Assembly (NCBI GenBank): GCA_012295275.1
Contig: CM022665.1
Span: forward strand, 39,528,295 to 39,592,294
Direction: 5' to 3'
From: Chrysomallon squamiferum
Lineage: Eukaryota > Mollusca > Gastropoda > Neomphalida > Peltospiridae
DNA length: 64,000 nt
Shown one piece after another: positions 1-12,740 of the stretch. The position numbers were made by a program, and so were the translations under genes. The notes under the pieces are model-generated. The model saw nothing but the letters and a program-made list of their open reading frames with translations. It was not told the DNA's origin and searched no databases. The stretch's first letter is position 1, and every line of letters begins with the position of its first letter.

Positions 1-112
1 GTTCAAAAGATCTGATGGGTACCCAAATTGGTATTGTCTTGATCCTTGCACAAACCTTGAAATCCCAACTGGCGCAGACTTGAAAGATATTGTGTTTTTC
101 TGTGATATTTGA
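1..112 (+). other. possible 3' end of an unrecognised coding exon (very tentative)
   Basis: From base 2 a frame stays open for 36 codons to a TGA at 110-112. The stretch is less AT-rich than its surroundings and has ordinary codon use, with a Cys-rich patch (WYCLDPC) and an end reading FFCDI. It could be the last part of an exon entering from the left, a transposon fragment, or chance. I do not recognise the sequence and see no splice acceptor because the window starts here. Confidence 0.15.
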
Positions 113-869
113 CAGAAAATTAATCCATCTGTTCTAACGGAGTAATAAAATAAATATTAGTCTTAATTTAAAAACTAGGTTATTTTATAAGTTCCTTAGC
201 TGTTTCAGTGCAAATAACATTATATAATTTCTACACTATTAATCAGCGATTCCCACCACAACTTGAATTAGAAAGAAATCAAAATTTGTTTTTCGTTTCA
301 AAAACTGGTCCACAACGGAGAAACTAAAAGTGACGAGAGTCAGGGATGGTGCAACCACTAGGCCAAGTAGGCAGTCACAGATCTCAGAGTGATGCATTAC
401 TGACCTTCAGTCACAGATTTGTTATTTAAAATTCTGATTTTGCATATCTCAAACTTACTGCTTAAACCAAAAATAGTTTTATCTGTAATTTCTGTTCACA
501 CTTTCCTCATTTTGTACTGTAAACCACATATAGTGTCATATTTTTTAAGTGCTTAAAGCCTTTATAAGATTTTAATCTGGCCCTGTATATGTATGCATGT
601 ATATATATATATAAATATATATATACATGAGTATGTAATGGTGATGATGAAAAAGCCTACCTGCATTGTATATTATTTTAAGAGGTTATTTTATATTTAA
701 AGAGACCAACCTTAGTTGTTGAACAAAATATTAATTTATTTTATTTTATATAATAATCTCCTTTTACTTCTTCAGTTGTAACACAATAATAATAATAATA
801 ATAATAATAATACTAATAACAGTTAGAAGAAGAAGAAGATGAACAACAACAACAATAACAATAGTAAAC
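113..869. other. 3' flank of TSR gene 1, no gene seen
   Basis: This AT-rich DNA lies beyond the 3' end of the minus-strand TSR gene. It holds a short TA/ATAT run near 600-625 and (AAT)n at about 786-812. Positions 330-420 are more complex sequence, but I could not assign them to a gene or a repeat family. Confidence 0.5.
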
Positions 870-875
870 TTTATT
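870..875 (-). terminator. polyadenylation signal of TSR gene 1
   Basis: AATAAA on the minus strand, about 53 nt after the stop codon at 928-930. The paralogue has an AATAAA in the equivalent place (9028-9033) within similar flanking bases, which supports its use. Confidence 0.6.
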
Positions 876-927
876 ATCCAACTGGTAATGAAAGAAAAAA
901 CAAGTCTGATGCATTTCTGGTCTCTCT

Positions 928-3900
928 TCACAAGTAGCTTGGGTTATCCACACCATCTCCCTTGTATGAAGTCCGTTTCTTCCTGTTAGAATAATAATAA
1001 TAATAATAACAGCAGCAACAACAACAACATGATAATAATTATGATAATAATAAACTGAAATACAAATAGTAAAAACCAATAGAATATTATGCCATATTTT
1101 GAAAAGGACCAATGTATAAAGACAAGTCCCAGAAAACTGGTGACTTGAAGACAGCAGTTATAGCTAGGATCAGGGAAAACTTCAGAAAGGAATGCATTTG
1201 TGTCACTGAGAGTTTTGTGCCTTCATCTCTGAGGGTGTAATCTGGTACTTATTTTGGGCATAATATGACAACTGCACCATTTATCTACAGAGTGTAAACT
1301 GATCATGCATGAACAAAAGATGATGTGCACCAAATATAAAGTAAATTGGTTAATATATTTGGAAATTATTAATATTTTTCTGGGTGCCACTGTATATAAT
1401 AATAAAAATAAATAAATTTCATTACCACACAATCATAAGTGCTGCCAAACCTAATGCAGTGAATATCAAGAAACCAATCACAATATATATGATAATTGAT
1501 GTTGATTCTGCAGCGGATTGGACTGTTGCACGTCCTGAATAATAATAATAATAATGAAGATAATAAATTAATAATAATAATAATAAAAGAATAAAATAAC
1601 AATAATTATAACAAAATAATAAATAAATAAACATATAAATAAATTACATAAATAAATAAATTACAAACACAAATAAATACATCCTTTCCATCCTATGCAA
1701 TTCCTTATTACTGGTTTATCAAATATGTCAATACACAAAACAAAACAATCACCAGCAGTATAGTTATTTTACTTGGAGGCTTCCTTATTTGTTATATATA
1801 TAGTCTTTAAATTTAAAATAGGTTGATAAAATATATCTTCTATTTTAATTTTGAAAATTCATCTAATGAGTGATAACAAAAGACATATTCTAAGAATCTG
1901 CTGGTAATGAAAAGAAATCTTCTGATAATTATAGAATCTACATTTGTGAGTTTTCTGTGTGCATACAGCATATGTGTATAACTGAGTGCTGCATAGACAA
2001 AAGCTGTAACTGACCACAGGCTGGTTCTGTGCATATGAATGTGGAACTTCGCATTGAAATGCCAGGACAGCTGTTACTGTTACTACCATCAGGTGTGTTG
2101 CATCTTCGTCTTTCAACCATTATACGTTCACCCCTTCCACAAGAAACAGAACATGGCCCCCATGTTGAAAACCAACCACTCCAGCCAGTGTCTATAAATG
2201 AATAAATCATAAAGTAACTATTTCTAGTTTTAACAGGAATAAAACAGCTTCTAATAAAATAAAATATTTCAGTATTATATTTGCTGATAAACTGTTATTT
2301 CAAGAATGGAATGCCAATTCAATTGTGAAAAATGGTCATATGCTTATTTTTGAACTTCCACATCATTATTTTATAGCTTTGGGCAACATATCATTGCTCA
2401 TAAAAAATGTATGACAATAAAATAAATAATACTGTTGAAAAGAATGTGAGTGCTATCATTTTACTGCTTCACAAATAGAATTGTTATTTAACTAAGTACA
2501 AGATGCACTAACAGCGGACATTTTTCTGATAACAATGGAAGAAAGTGAAGGTGCCCAGGTATTTTTATACTGTACTCTTTTGTTGTTACTTTATAGTATT
2601 AGTCAAGCACTGATACCTGCCAAATCAAATATAGTTTGAATATATGCAAAGTATATTTAGATTATCTTTTAATATTATCAACTGTACAGTTTAAGACAAT
2701 CTTTTTGATATCCTACCTGGACACTCTCTATCCTTGCACCAGCTCTCTGAGTCATTTCGAGCAACACCAGGACAGTTCATTCCACCATGTGCAGGGGCAG
2801 GCCTGTCACAGTCTCTCCTAACATACACCTTTCGGTAACCCCAACCACATCTTGCAGTGCATTGACCATAACTAGTTGTCCAAGCACCCCAGTAACCATT
2901 TATAGCTGAAAATAAAAATGAAACTCAATAATTTTAACAAATGATTAAGAAAAAAAAAAAAAAACAACAACAGGTGTGAGTGTGTATTTGCAAAATGTTT
3001 TGTACCTGAGATCAATGTATTTCTTATAATTTAATATATAATATAAAACTGATATTTGTGTGTGTGTTTGTATTTATTTGTACTGCATATAGAACAGCTG
3101 CAACTAACGGCATTCGGGGTTATCAGAGCAATAATCCCCTTTTGTTCGTCTTGATGGACCACGACACCTAAAATTTACATCACCGCGGAAGCATCTTCGA
3201 TCTTCATACACAATCAGTGTACCAGAATTTCCACACGTCTGGCTACATGGCCCTACAGTTTCAACCCATGACCCCCAGTAGGGATCTGCAAAGGAAAATC
3301 ATAAAGCACAGTAACTGTTTCTAGTTTCTCATAGCCAATTCATCAACAGAACAGGATGGTCCACCCATTTTGGGGTTTGCTAAAAAACTGTTACAACTAA
3401 TAAAATATTCTTAAAAACCCTTCCCAAATTCCCACCAATAAACAAGTAATCATACAGTTACAACATTGGTATTTGTATATAGACAAAAGCTGTAACTGGT
3501 TGTTTGTATGTTTATGTAATATATGAGTGTGTATGATGAATATATGGATATTTGAATGTATTCTTATCAGTGTACGTGTGGGGGTGTTTGTTGTGCATGT
3601 GTAATGCTATGTAACTGACCACATAAGTCAATCATGCAGTAATCTGCACTGGATCTGCTAGAAGGACCAGGACAGCTGCTACTTTCACTGCCATTAGGTG
3701 AATTGCATTTTCGTGTTTCATATTTTATATTGTCACCTGGTCCACAAGTAGTAGAGCATGGTCCCCATGTTGTAAACCAACCACTCCAGCGATGAACTAC
3801 AAATGAAAGTGTTTACAGTACAGTTTGTCATTTTTTATAGTTCAGTGGAATCAAAAAATGACAGTGTCTCATATTAACTTACAATTATCATGGCATGAAA

Positions 3901-5703
3901 AGAACGTAAAATCTGTAACAATTTTTGGGGTATTTTACCTGTACACTTTTGTTTCTTCTCGCACCACTCAACTGTCTCATTTCGCTTAGGACCAGGGCAT
4001 CTCTTCCCACCATTTTGGGGGACAGGTTTATTACACTTCCTTCTAGCTCGCACTGTACGATTACCCCAGCCACATCTACCGTAACAGCGACTGTAACGGA
4101 ATTTCCAGGGACTCCACCCACCATCTACAGCTGAAATTTCCAAATAAAAATGAAATTTAGTAACTTTAATGATAGTGGTTAAAAAAACAACAACAACAAC
4201 TAAATAAACAAAAATTAAAAATACATAAATAAAAAAATAAAAAAAATAAAGTAAGTATATATATATATATATATATATATGGCCCACATTTTTCAAAATG
4301 TCAGTTGTAGCCAGCAGAGTTGATATGCATGTGTACATGTTTGTGTGTGATGCATAGATAACATTTGTAACTGACCACAAGCTGGTAAATCACACAAGCG
4401 TATAGATGATCGGGTTGAAATACCGCGACAGTACTCGGTGCGAGAACCCCTGTTGCATCTCCGCTCTTCATACCTTATCTTTGTACCCCGTCCACAGGTT
4501 GCAGAACATGGCCCATGACGATAAAACCATTGAGCCCATGTAGCAAATAAAACTGAAAGTAAAAATTATAAATCAGGGCTTCTAGTTTTTCAGTTAATGA
4601 ACTCGAATAAAACAGCAGCAGTAAAATGAATAATAATAGTCATATGCCCTGAAAAAAATATGTTAAGACAAATCTTTTCAATATCATACCTTCACAGTTA
4701 TTTGGAACCCTACAAATCTCTTCTGTGTAATTTCGATCAGGACCAGGACATACCATCCCACCCCCTCGTGGGACAGGATTGGTACATGTTCTATGCATGT
4801 ATATTGGGCGCCAACCCCAGCCACACTGTGTCACACAACCACCTCTGAACACTGTCCAATAAGTCCAGCCACCATCTCGGACTGAAATTTGAAAATATTA
4901 TACCTGTATTTTTTTAATTCTTAGCATGAAACATTTTCAAATCAAGTGAAGAAAAGAAAATGGGATTAAATTATTATAATAATAGTAGGGTAACAATCAC
5001 AAACAAAATAAAAAGACCATCTTTAAGATAAGTACATTTTCAAAATGTTTTGTGGCATCTGTCTCATATTATCATACCTGAAAATGAGCGACATTAATAA
5101 TTGCTAATAACAAAATGTACTGAGGATTTGTTAAGTCATGTCCTGGTTTTTTGGTGTAGTCAAGATGTATGTATTCTTCAGCTTCTCCTTTTATACCCTC
5201 AGCAGTGCTAATGTTCACTATTATCAGCATTTTGTAGGCTTCTTGTGTAGTTAGGCAACATCAGATTTGTTAAAAAAAGCTATAGCTTAGTGCAGGGCCA
5301 TATTAACTCATGGCTGAACTACTAGGCTTTTTAACACTTCAGTATTTCGTCCTGTTAAAGCAGGTAACAGTGCTTAAGCAAAAACAACTGATAGGTCCCT
5401 AGGGTTCAATCTAGTCAGCCTTATTAATAATATAGTCCTAGCTAAGGACTCACAAATTGAAAGGGCTTCCCGACTTTCATTCTGTTGTTACACAATTTTG
5501 TTATGTGTTCACATTTGTCATATAAGGTTAGCGATATTTAAATCTTCTAGTATTTTGTCTTCATCCAGCCTTAATGCTAACTTTTGTACAGAATGCTGAA
5601 TATCTGGTTTTTGTAGTATTTAATAAATCTACTTACACAATCCATTTGAATGTGTGCAACAGCAGCTGAATATAAAAGCACTAATAAATTTCACCCAAGC
5701 CAT
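928..5703 (-). CDS. TSR gene 1: membrane-anchored protein with seven thrombospondin type 1 repeats
   Basis: Ten coding exons, read on the minus strand: 5703-5637 (signal peptide), 4881-4690 (R1), 4552-4376 (R2), 4130-3939 (R3), 3796-3620 (R4), 3285-3109 (R5), 2905-2717 (R6), 2191-2015 (R7), 1534-1426 (transmembrane), 982-928 (tail and TGA). The sum is 1512 bp, 503 aa. Every repeat is one exon in phase 1-1. Exon 1 encodes MAWVKFISAFIFSCCC, a plausible signal peptide. All seven repeats carry the WxxW C-mannosylation motif (WSGW, WGAW, WTYW and others), six Cys and the CG core. R2, R4, R5 and R7 are exactly 177 bp and have CxxS/TCG, the POFUT2 O-fucosylation site. R1, R3 and R6 (192, 192, 189 bp) are a second type with CGWG. 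One helix (IIIYIVIGFLIFTALGLAAL) is followed by the tail WKKRTSYKGDGVDNPSYL. Known for the family: TSRs mediate matrix and receptor contacts at the cell surface. Adhesion, guidance or immune recognition is inference. The order of exons is certain from phase and sequence; transcripts were not available. Confidence 0.88.
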
Positions 5704-5725
5704 ATAATTATTTTCTTCATGGAAT
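5704..5725 (-). other. 5' untranslated part of the signal-peptide exon, TSR gene 1
   Basis: A 3' splice site (TTCCATAG) precedes 5725 on the minus strand, so at least one non-coding exon should lie upstream. Gene 2 has the same arrangement at 14590-14611, with a closely similar acceptor (TTTCATAG). Confidence 0.6.
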
Positions 5726-6770
5726 CTATGGAATGAAAAAATGTTGATATTGTTACTAAATTAATAATGAATTGTTACTACACGTTTAAATTAATAAAGT
5801 TATTAAAAATATTATTACAATATCTTGCTATTTAACTTATTTCACCCAATAAAATCGTTTTATTTAAATCTTACTCATTTATGCCCCATTCTAGGAACCA
5901 ATTAATGGAAGTTAGCGTTTAATCCTGTATTTTTGAATTTAATGTAATTAATTAGTTAATTAATTTGATTTATTTATTTATTTATATACTTATTATTATT
6001 AATTAATTAATTGAATTTAATTATTTATTTGTGTGTTTTGTGCAGTTTTTATAGAAATCAACTAATCATCAAACGGACTATAATTCATATCGCTTTTTGT
6101 GGTTTTCAGTTACTAATGATTGCTCTGCTGTGTTTAACAAAGCTTTCAAAAACTGATGTCGGCTGTATTATGTTTTATTAACTATCTTAACATTTTTATT
6201 AATTTTTAATTAGGACAATATGAAAAAAAAGTTTAATGTTTAATGTTAAGAAAAAACTAAAAATGTTACGATATATTATTATAAATAAAACGATATTTTT
6301 TTAATGACAGTGACAAATATCTTTTTATGCCTTTTTCTGGGATTTTATTTAGAGCAAGTCTTACATTTAAAATTTTAATGGGGAAGATTCCTAATTAAAG
6401 GGTTCGTCAAAACAAAACATTCTATACAATCATCCAAACAAATTTAATACTCTGCGATTAATTCTGAATGATGAAGCTGATTCGGGAAAGGTTAGACATT
6501 CATTTTATCTTGGTGAAGGTATAAATTACTTACCTTTCCTTAATAAAATTCTGTAATTAAAGATGGCAGCATTTGTTTATTTCTTTTGTTGTAAAACAAA
6601 AATGTAATTCCTATTCTGCAAAGTAAACATTTAGAGACATTACAAATACGTCTGCTAATTTGTGTTTTACGTCATTTTGGCGGCCTCGTAAAATAGTACT
6701 ATTTGCGCAGTCTAGTTCATATTCTCGAAGTATATACACACACACACATATATGTAAATATAAATAAAGA
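5726..6770 (-). promoter_or_regulatory. upstream region of TSR gene 1 with blocks shared with gene 2
   Basis: Blocks here resemble blocks upstream of gene 2 in the same order: about 6110-6160 with about 14995-15045, 6430-6535 with 15075-15190 (shared cores GGAAAGG and TTGGTG, then TAAATTAC), and 6650-6730 with 15355-15430 (shared GTCATT.TGG.(G)GCC and TGCGC). Preservation amid otherwise diverged DNA suggests a non-coding first exon and promoter. The transcription start cannot be fixed from sequence alone. Confidence 0.4.
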
Positions 6771-7081
6771 AAATAAGAAAAAAGGCTTCTTCTGGTTAAA
6801 ATTTGCGAGATGTAACGAAATTAAAGTTCATGTAATATCTGTCGTAATAATAATTTAAAAAAAAAAAGAAAAAAAAAAGGAGGTTAGGAGAAGTGCTGAT
6901 GACCTCCAATATGTCTGCTTACAGTGTTCCACACTGGCGATGTAACCGCTGAAATATCTGACATGGTTATTTTAGTCAGTTTTCATCTGTTGATACTATC
7001 CTCACTTTTTTTATGATCATTAGAAGTATTCTGCTATAAACAAAAACGCCTCTACTTTCATTCTGTACGTTCCAGTGTTTA

Positions 7082-7185
<104 letters not shown>

Positions 7186-7671
7186 TAAATTTCTACGACT
7201 GCAAGCATAGGTCTACATCCAGGCTGAAAACACTAAACAAATTGCAGGTGTGTTTTTGTTTGTTAGTCTTAAATTTTTTTTTTTTTTTTTTTAATATCAT
7301 AACGAAAACATTGACATGGATATAAGAAGCCGACCGCTTTAATTTTTCATATGTTTTTTTTTCTTCAAAACTTCTCCTCTGTTGTGGGAAGGAGAGTTTG
7401 AATCTAAAAGGAACGTAATAAAAATAGCCGGCTGCTTCATTTTATCTCTGATGTGATGGGAAAAGGCGTTTAACCCCACTGGATGTTGCGTCACCATATG
7501 TTATACAAGATACTATAGAATGAAAACAGTTTTAAAATTAGTCACAGCTGGATATAGAAATAACAGTAATAAAGGGTATGTGCGTGTGCGCGTGTGCATG
7601 TGTGTGTGTACTGCAATTTGAAAAACTAAATTCTTTTACACGTGTGATTAAAGCTTCATTTAAAAAAAAAG

Positions 7672-7704
<33 letters not shown>

Positions 7705-8655
7705 CATTTATTCTAAAATATATTTGTGTAATTAAATGTACAGGGGCGGGATCTACTATGAAATTAATACGCTTAAGCTTCAGGGGCCTCTAATCCATAA
7801 GGACTTTAGTCCACAGTGCTCAACACTTATAGGTCTTCTGTAGTGGTCGAACAATTAGGAGTGAGTATCGGCAATGCAGTAACTGGATGTCAGTTCCGAG
7901 GTACATTCAGGCCTTAGGAATTCAATTCCTCCTGAAGTGGGCGAGAGCAGAGTTTTGGATTTTAAATTTTTTTTTTTTACTTCCTCACTACTAAGTATAT
8001 AGCATACAGATAAATGAAAAAGTAAGCTATTAGTAAAGAAAGAGCACAAAGGTAAAGATAACAGTGGCTAACCAAATCTTGTTGCTATAAAATTTTGCGA
8101 AGGACACCCATGACAGTTCAGACTTCAGGGTACTATAAATGTAGTTACGCTACTGTAAACATACACGCATACAACTTAATTATGATTAAAATATATAAAA
8201 GCAGATAATATTAATAATTGTAAAACATAGGTGTTTTGGGATAGAACGAATCTTTGAATGTTTGATGTCAGGTTTTGAGACTCAAAGACTTTCTTTTCAA
8301 AACCATTCAAACAACTCATTTCAGTCAGAAGTGTTCAAAAATGTCTTGGGTTTGTTTCTGATTTTCCTTTTTTTTTTTTTTTTTAACCTGCCTGCTAATG
8401 TACGTCGCAATGACTGACATTCACTACGTCATGTCTTCGTACTGATAAAAATAAATATTATTTATACTATTTATACACTTGTACTGGGTATTCATGATTG
8501 ATTTCTGTACAGCTGCCTGTTGTCCACTGTATAGAATCCACATTCAGTACAAGGATACAGATTTAATAAAATAACTTTATGCCTGAAAAAGGTTTCGACA
8601 GGTTTGTCTATGGTCGTAGCATTCAGTGACAGCTCTGCCGCCGAATTTAACCCTT

Positions 8656-8754
8656 ATTTGCCTCAGTGTAGTTACGGCCACATATATATATATATATATA
8701 TATATTTTTGATGGGGTTATATATATATGTGGCCGTAACTACATTGAGGCAAAT
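8656..8754. repeat. inverted repeat around a TA-rich core, MITE-like
   Basis: The left arm ATTTGCCTCAGTGTAGTTAC continues as GGCCACATATATA. The right arm is its near-perfect reverse complement (one visible mismatch, GTG versus ATG). Arms are about 40 bp around a short core at about 8703-8716. It could be a small foldback transposon or a repeat-driven palindrome. A related string (TAGTTACGGC) recurs at 8970. Confidence 0.6.
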
Positions 8755-9027
8755 GAGTCAAATAACTCATACCGAAATTGACGGTTTTTTCCTTCTTTTT
8801 TTTTTTTTTTTTTTTTTTTATACAAAAATTTTATTTTAAAAAAATAAAAAAATAAATGGTTAGAATCGAGGATTTTGCGTCTTAGATGGCCCCCAGATCC
8901 CTCGCCCAAATTTGTTTGCCCCGCTCTGCTCGGCGATTAAGTGTTTTTGTCTCATTTCAAAAAGAGTCTAGTTACGGCTACTACTACCAATACAACTAAT
9001 AATAACAATATTGAAATAAATAAGCAC

Positions 9028-9033
9028 TTTATT
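9028..9033 (-). terminator. polyadenylation signal of TSR gene 2
   Basis: AATAAA on the minus strand about 66 nt after the stop at 9099-9101, with flanks similar to the gene 1 signal. A poly-T tract lies between stop and signal. Confidence 0.6.
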
Positions 9034-9098
9034 GCTTAGTAACGACCACACTAAAAAAAAAAAAAAAAAAAAAAAACTCAGTTAAATTATCGGCTTCT

Positions 9099-9871
9099 TC
9101 AAACAAATGATGGGTTATCCACTCCAAACCACTGGTACGAAGCCTTTCTTCTCCTGTAACAATAACAGTCATCATTATGATAACAAAAGCTAATGAACAG
9201 TAATGAATATAAAGCATGTAATAATAATATATTTCAAAAAACACAATATATACGTTATTTTCTTTCTTTAAATATATATATTTAAACGCTAAGTGGAGTG
9301 AAATTATTTGGTTATTTTAAAGTTTTCTATTTAATATTCTTTTCTAAAATGTACAGCGGAATTAAGTGAAGGGTTAAACTAAATAAAGGACAAAAAAAAA
9401 AAAAAGAAAAAAAAAAAATTAAACCAAAAAAACCACACAAAACCCCAAAACAACAAACAAACAAAAAGTGTAAGAAAAACAGATATTGTCAGCACCTTAC
9501 AAATATATAGAGGGAAGATAAAATGAATACGAGTAAACCCCATCAAAATATTTATCTTTCTGTTGTTTATGTAAACTTTGTCTTTTTCAAAACACATCAT
9601 CATCATCAGTCCGTTCTGGATCGAGGACGCAAATGGACATGTTCATCACGGCGAACACTAAGCGCCACCTAGTGGCGTTTACGAAGGATTGAGTTGCTGT
9701 GGCGTAAATAAAGATAAGAAACTGTTTCATCTGTACCTGACACACCTATCGCACCTTCAACCCCACCCTAGTATGGCAGTGACAAGGATTCATGGATCGA
9801 GATGGATGTCTAACACTGAAAGAACATCACTCAGTGTAAAACCCTTAGATTTTATTAATTTTTATTTTATT

Positions 9872-9922
<51 letters not shown>

Positions 9923-9964
9923 TTTTTTTTTTTATTTTTATTTTTATTTATTATTATTATTATT

Positions 9965-9998
<34 letters not shown>

Positions 9999-10516
9999 TT
10001 TTTTTTTTTTTTGAAGGACTGAGTGTATGAAAATAACCTCCAGGCAACTGGTGACTCACTGACAGCAAATATAATTAGGATCTGGGAAATGTCCAGAGAG
10101 GAATGAATTAGTGGGACTGACAGTTTCGCACAAGTCGTAATGGGGTAATTTTAGATAAAACATAAAAGAGACTCTGAAACTACACGAACAGATTCGACAG
10201 ACAAGCATTCAGAGGTACAGATGACATCAATATTTCGGTAAGCTGTCTGAGAGGAAATGGAAAGTTATTCTTTTATTTTGTACAGATCTGTACATGTTTT
10301 CGATTATATAATAAATAATGAAAGAAAGAAAGAAAGAAAAGATAATAATAATAATAATAAATAAATAAATAAATAAATAAATATCAATAATTATAATAAT
10401 TACCATATAATCATAACTGCCGTTAGAATAAAGGCAGTGAACACCACCACACCAATCACAGAATTTATAACAATTCCTGTTGAGTCTTGACCGGGTTCCA
10501 CAACCGGTTGTGCTAA

Positions 10517-10610
<94 letters not shown>

Positions 10611-12688
10611 TGATAATGATGATGATAATAATAGTAATAATAATAATAATATGATGATGATAATGATGATGATAAGAAGATGCAGACGAAGACGAAGAAA
10701 ATGAAGAAAAAGAAAAAGAAGAAACATAATGATAATGAAATAAATAAATCCCATTAAACACATACAGTTCCTCCTTACTGGTTTATCAAAGGCCTTAATA
10801 TGATTTCCTAGTCTATGAGAAGGTGAATATTAAGGATACATTACAGCTAATGATAATGGACCACTGGTCTCTTTCGTTTGCCGCTACCTGTGTATCTTCA
10901 AATTAAAAATATGAGTATGTAATTCATCAGAAATATTTTTTTCTTTTTCCATTTTGAATACTTCAGCAAACTACAAATTTCTGGATGGGACATGGCATTT
11001 TCAGCATCAAAAATCATATTCTCTATGGCCAGATTCAAAATTAACAAAGAATCTGTCAATAGTTTTTGGGCAATAAAAACCTGATGACCATGGAGTGTCT
11101 GTATGTGTTTATATCTTTTTATTAGTACATGTGATTGACAGTGCTTGTTTCTTTGATTATGTGTGTGCATATGTGTTTGCCTGTAGGTGTGTGTGTCTTC
11201 GTGTATGTGCGTGTATTACGAATAGACAGCAGCTGTAACTGACCACAGTCTGGTTCTTGGCACTCGGTTGACACTGTAACGGTCGAAGCGCCAGGACAGG
11301 TGCCGGTGCCATCAGGCGAGTTGCACATTCGAATTTTCGTTTCAGTACGCACACCAGTTCCACATGTAACAGAACATGGCCCAGTTGTTGAATACCAGTT
11401 GCCCCAGCCAGTGTCTATCAGTAAAAGTGTTTATGAATTATAACGAAGATTTTCTAATTGTCTTAGTGGTAGCCAGTGTATTGGAATAAAATAACTTTAG
11501 TGAAGCCAAAATTTTCCGTCCTCTCATAACTTCCATCCTCTCATAACTTCCGTCCTCTCGTAACTTCCCTCCTCTCGTAACTTCCGTCCTCTCATAACTT
11601 CCGTCCTCTCATAACTTCCGTCCTCTCATAACTTTCGTCCTCTCATAACTTTACACAAACACTTGTATATTCTAATAACTTAAGCCTCGTTGGGAACACA
11701 GAATCACTTGTTAAAATGATATTTTAGACATCCTACCTGCACACTCTGTAGTCTTGCACGTATCCTCCCTGTTTTGTTGAGGGCTGCCCTGACAGTAATT
11801 TCCACCATGTTGCGGAAGAGGATTGTTGCATTTTCTACTAGCAGACACCGATTTATAACCCCAGCCACAAGTCGCACTGCACTCACCGTAATGGACTGTC
11901 CAAGAACCCCAACCGCCATTTACAGCTTCAGAACGAAAAGGGAAAGAAGAAGAAGAAGAAAAATATATAATAATAATAAATATATGTTCCTAATCTATTT
12001 GCGTTTCAGATCAAACGTATGCCTCAAAGCTGAATTAACATGGTTTGTTGGTGCATGTATGTGTGTGTGTGTGTGTGTTGTGTGAATATATGTGTATGTG
12101 TATGTGTGTATGCGTGTTTGTGTGTGTATATGTGTATGTATGTTTGTGTATGTGTGTGTGTGTGCAATAATTTTCAAGCCTATAAATATCTTCTGTGAAG
12201 TTTTGATCATCAAAAGAGAACAATAATTCACCCAGTCTTGTGGTTTATCAAAGATCCCTTGCAACTAATAATAGGTAATTGTGGTTGTTATTTATTTATT
12301 TATTTATTCGTTTATTTTTTTTTATTTTTTTTTTTTTTACCCATAACGCATTTTTAATAATAGATAATAATAATAATAATAAAAAAACAACTAACAAAAC
12401 ACCTCTCAAATGCCTTCAGGTAGTCTAGTTATTATTCAATTATAGGATTTTTAAATTAAAAAAAAAAAAAAAAAAAAATGTCTTTCTATATCTTTTCCAT
12501 TTTAGATGCTTCAGCCTATTACTAGTTTCTACACGGGACATGGAACTTCCAGTGTCAGAAATGATACACGAGTAGATAAAATTAAAACATTAAATCTTCC
12601 AGTGAGTACGAGAAGGACTCTTCATGATAATTATGGAGTCTACATTTGTAGATATCTGCGTATGGCTGAGCGTAGACGTTTGTTTCTA

Positions 12689-12740
<52 letters not shown>

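Noticed and set aside
10480-10763. Long ORFs of poly-Asn, poly-Ile and poly-Leu
   Set aside because: They are translations of the (AAT)n array in an intron. The real coding here is the 109-bp transmembrane exon in another frame.
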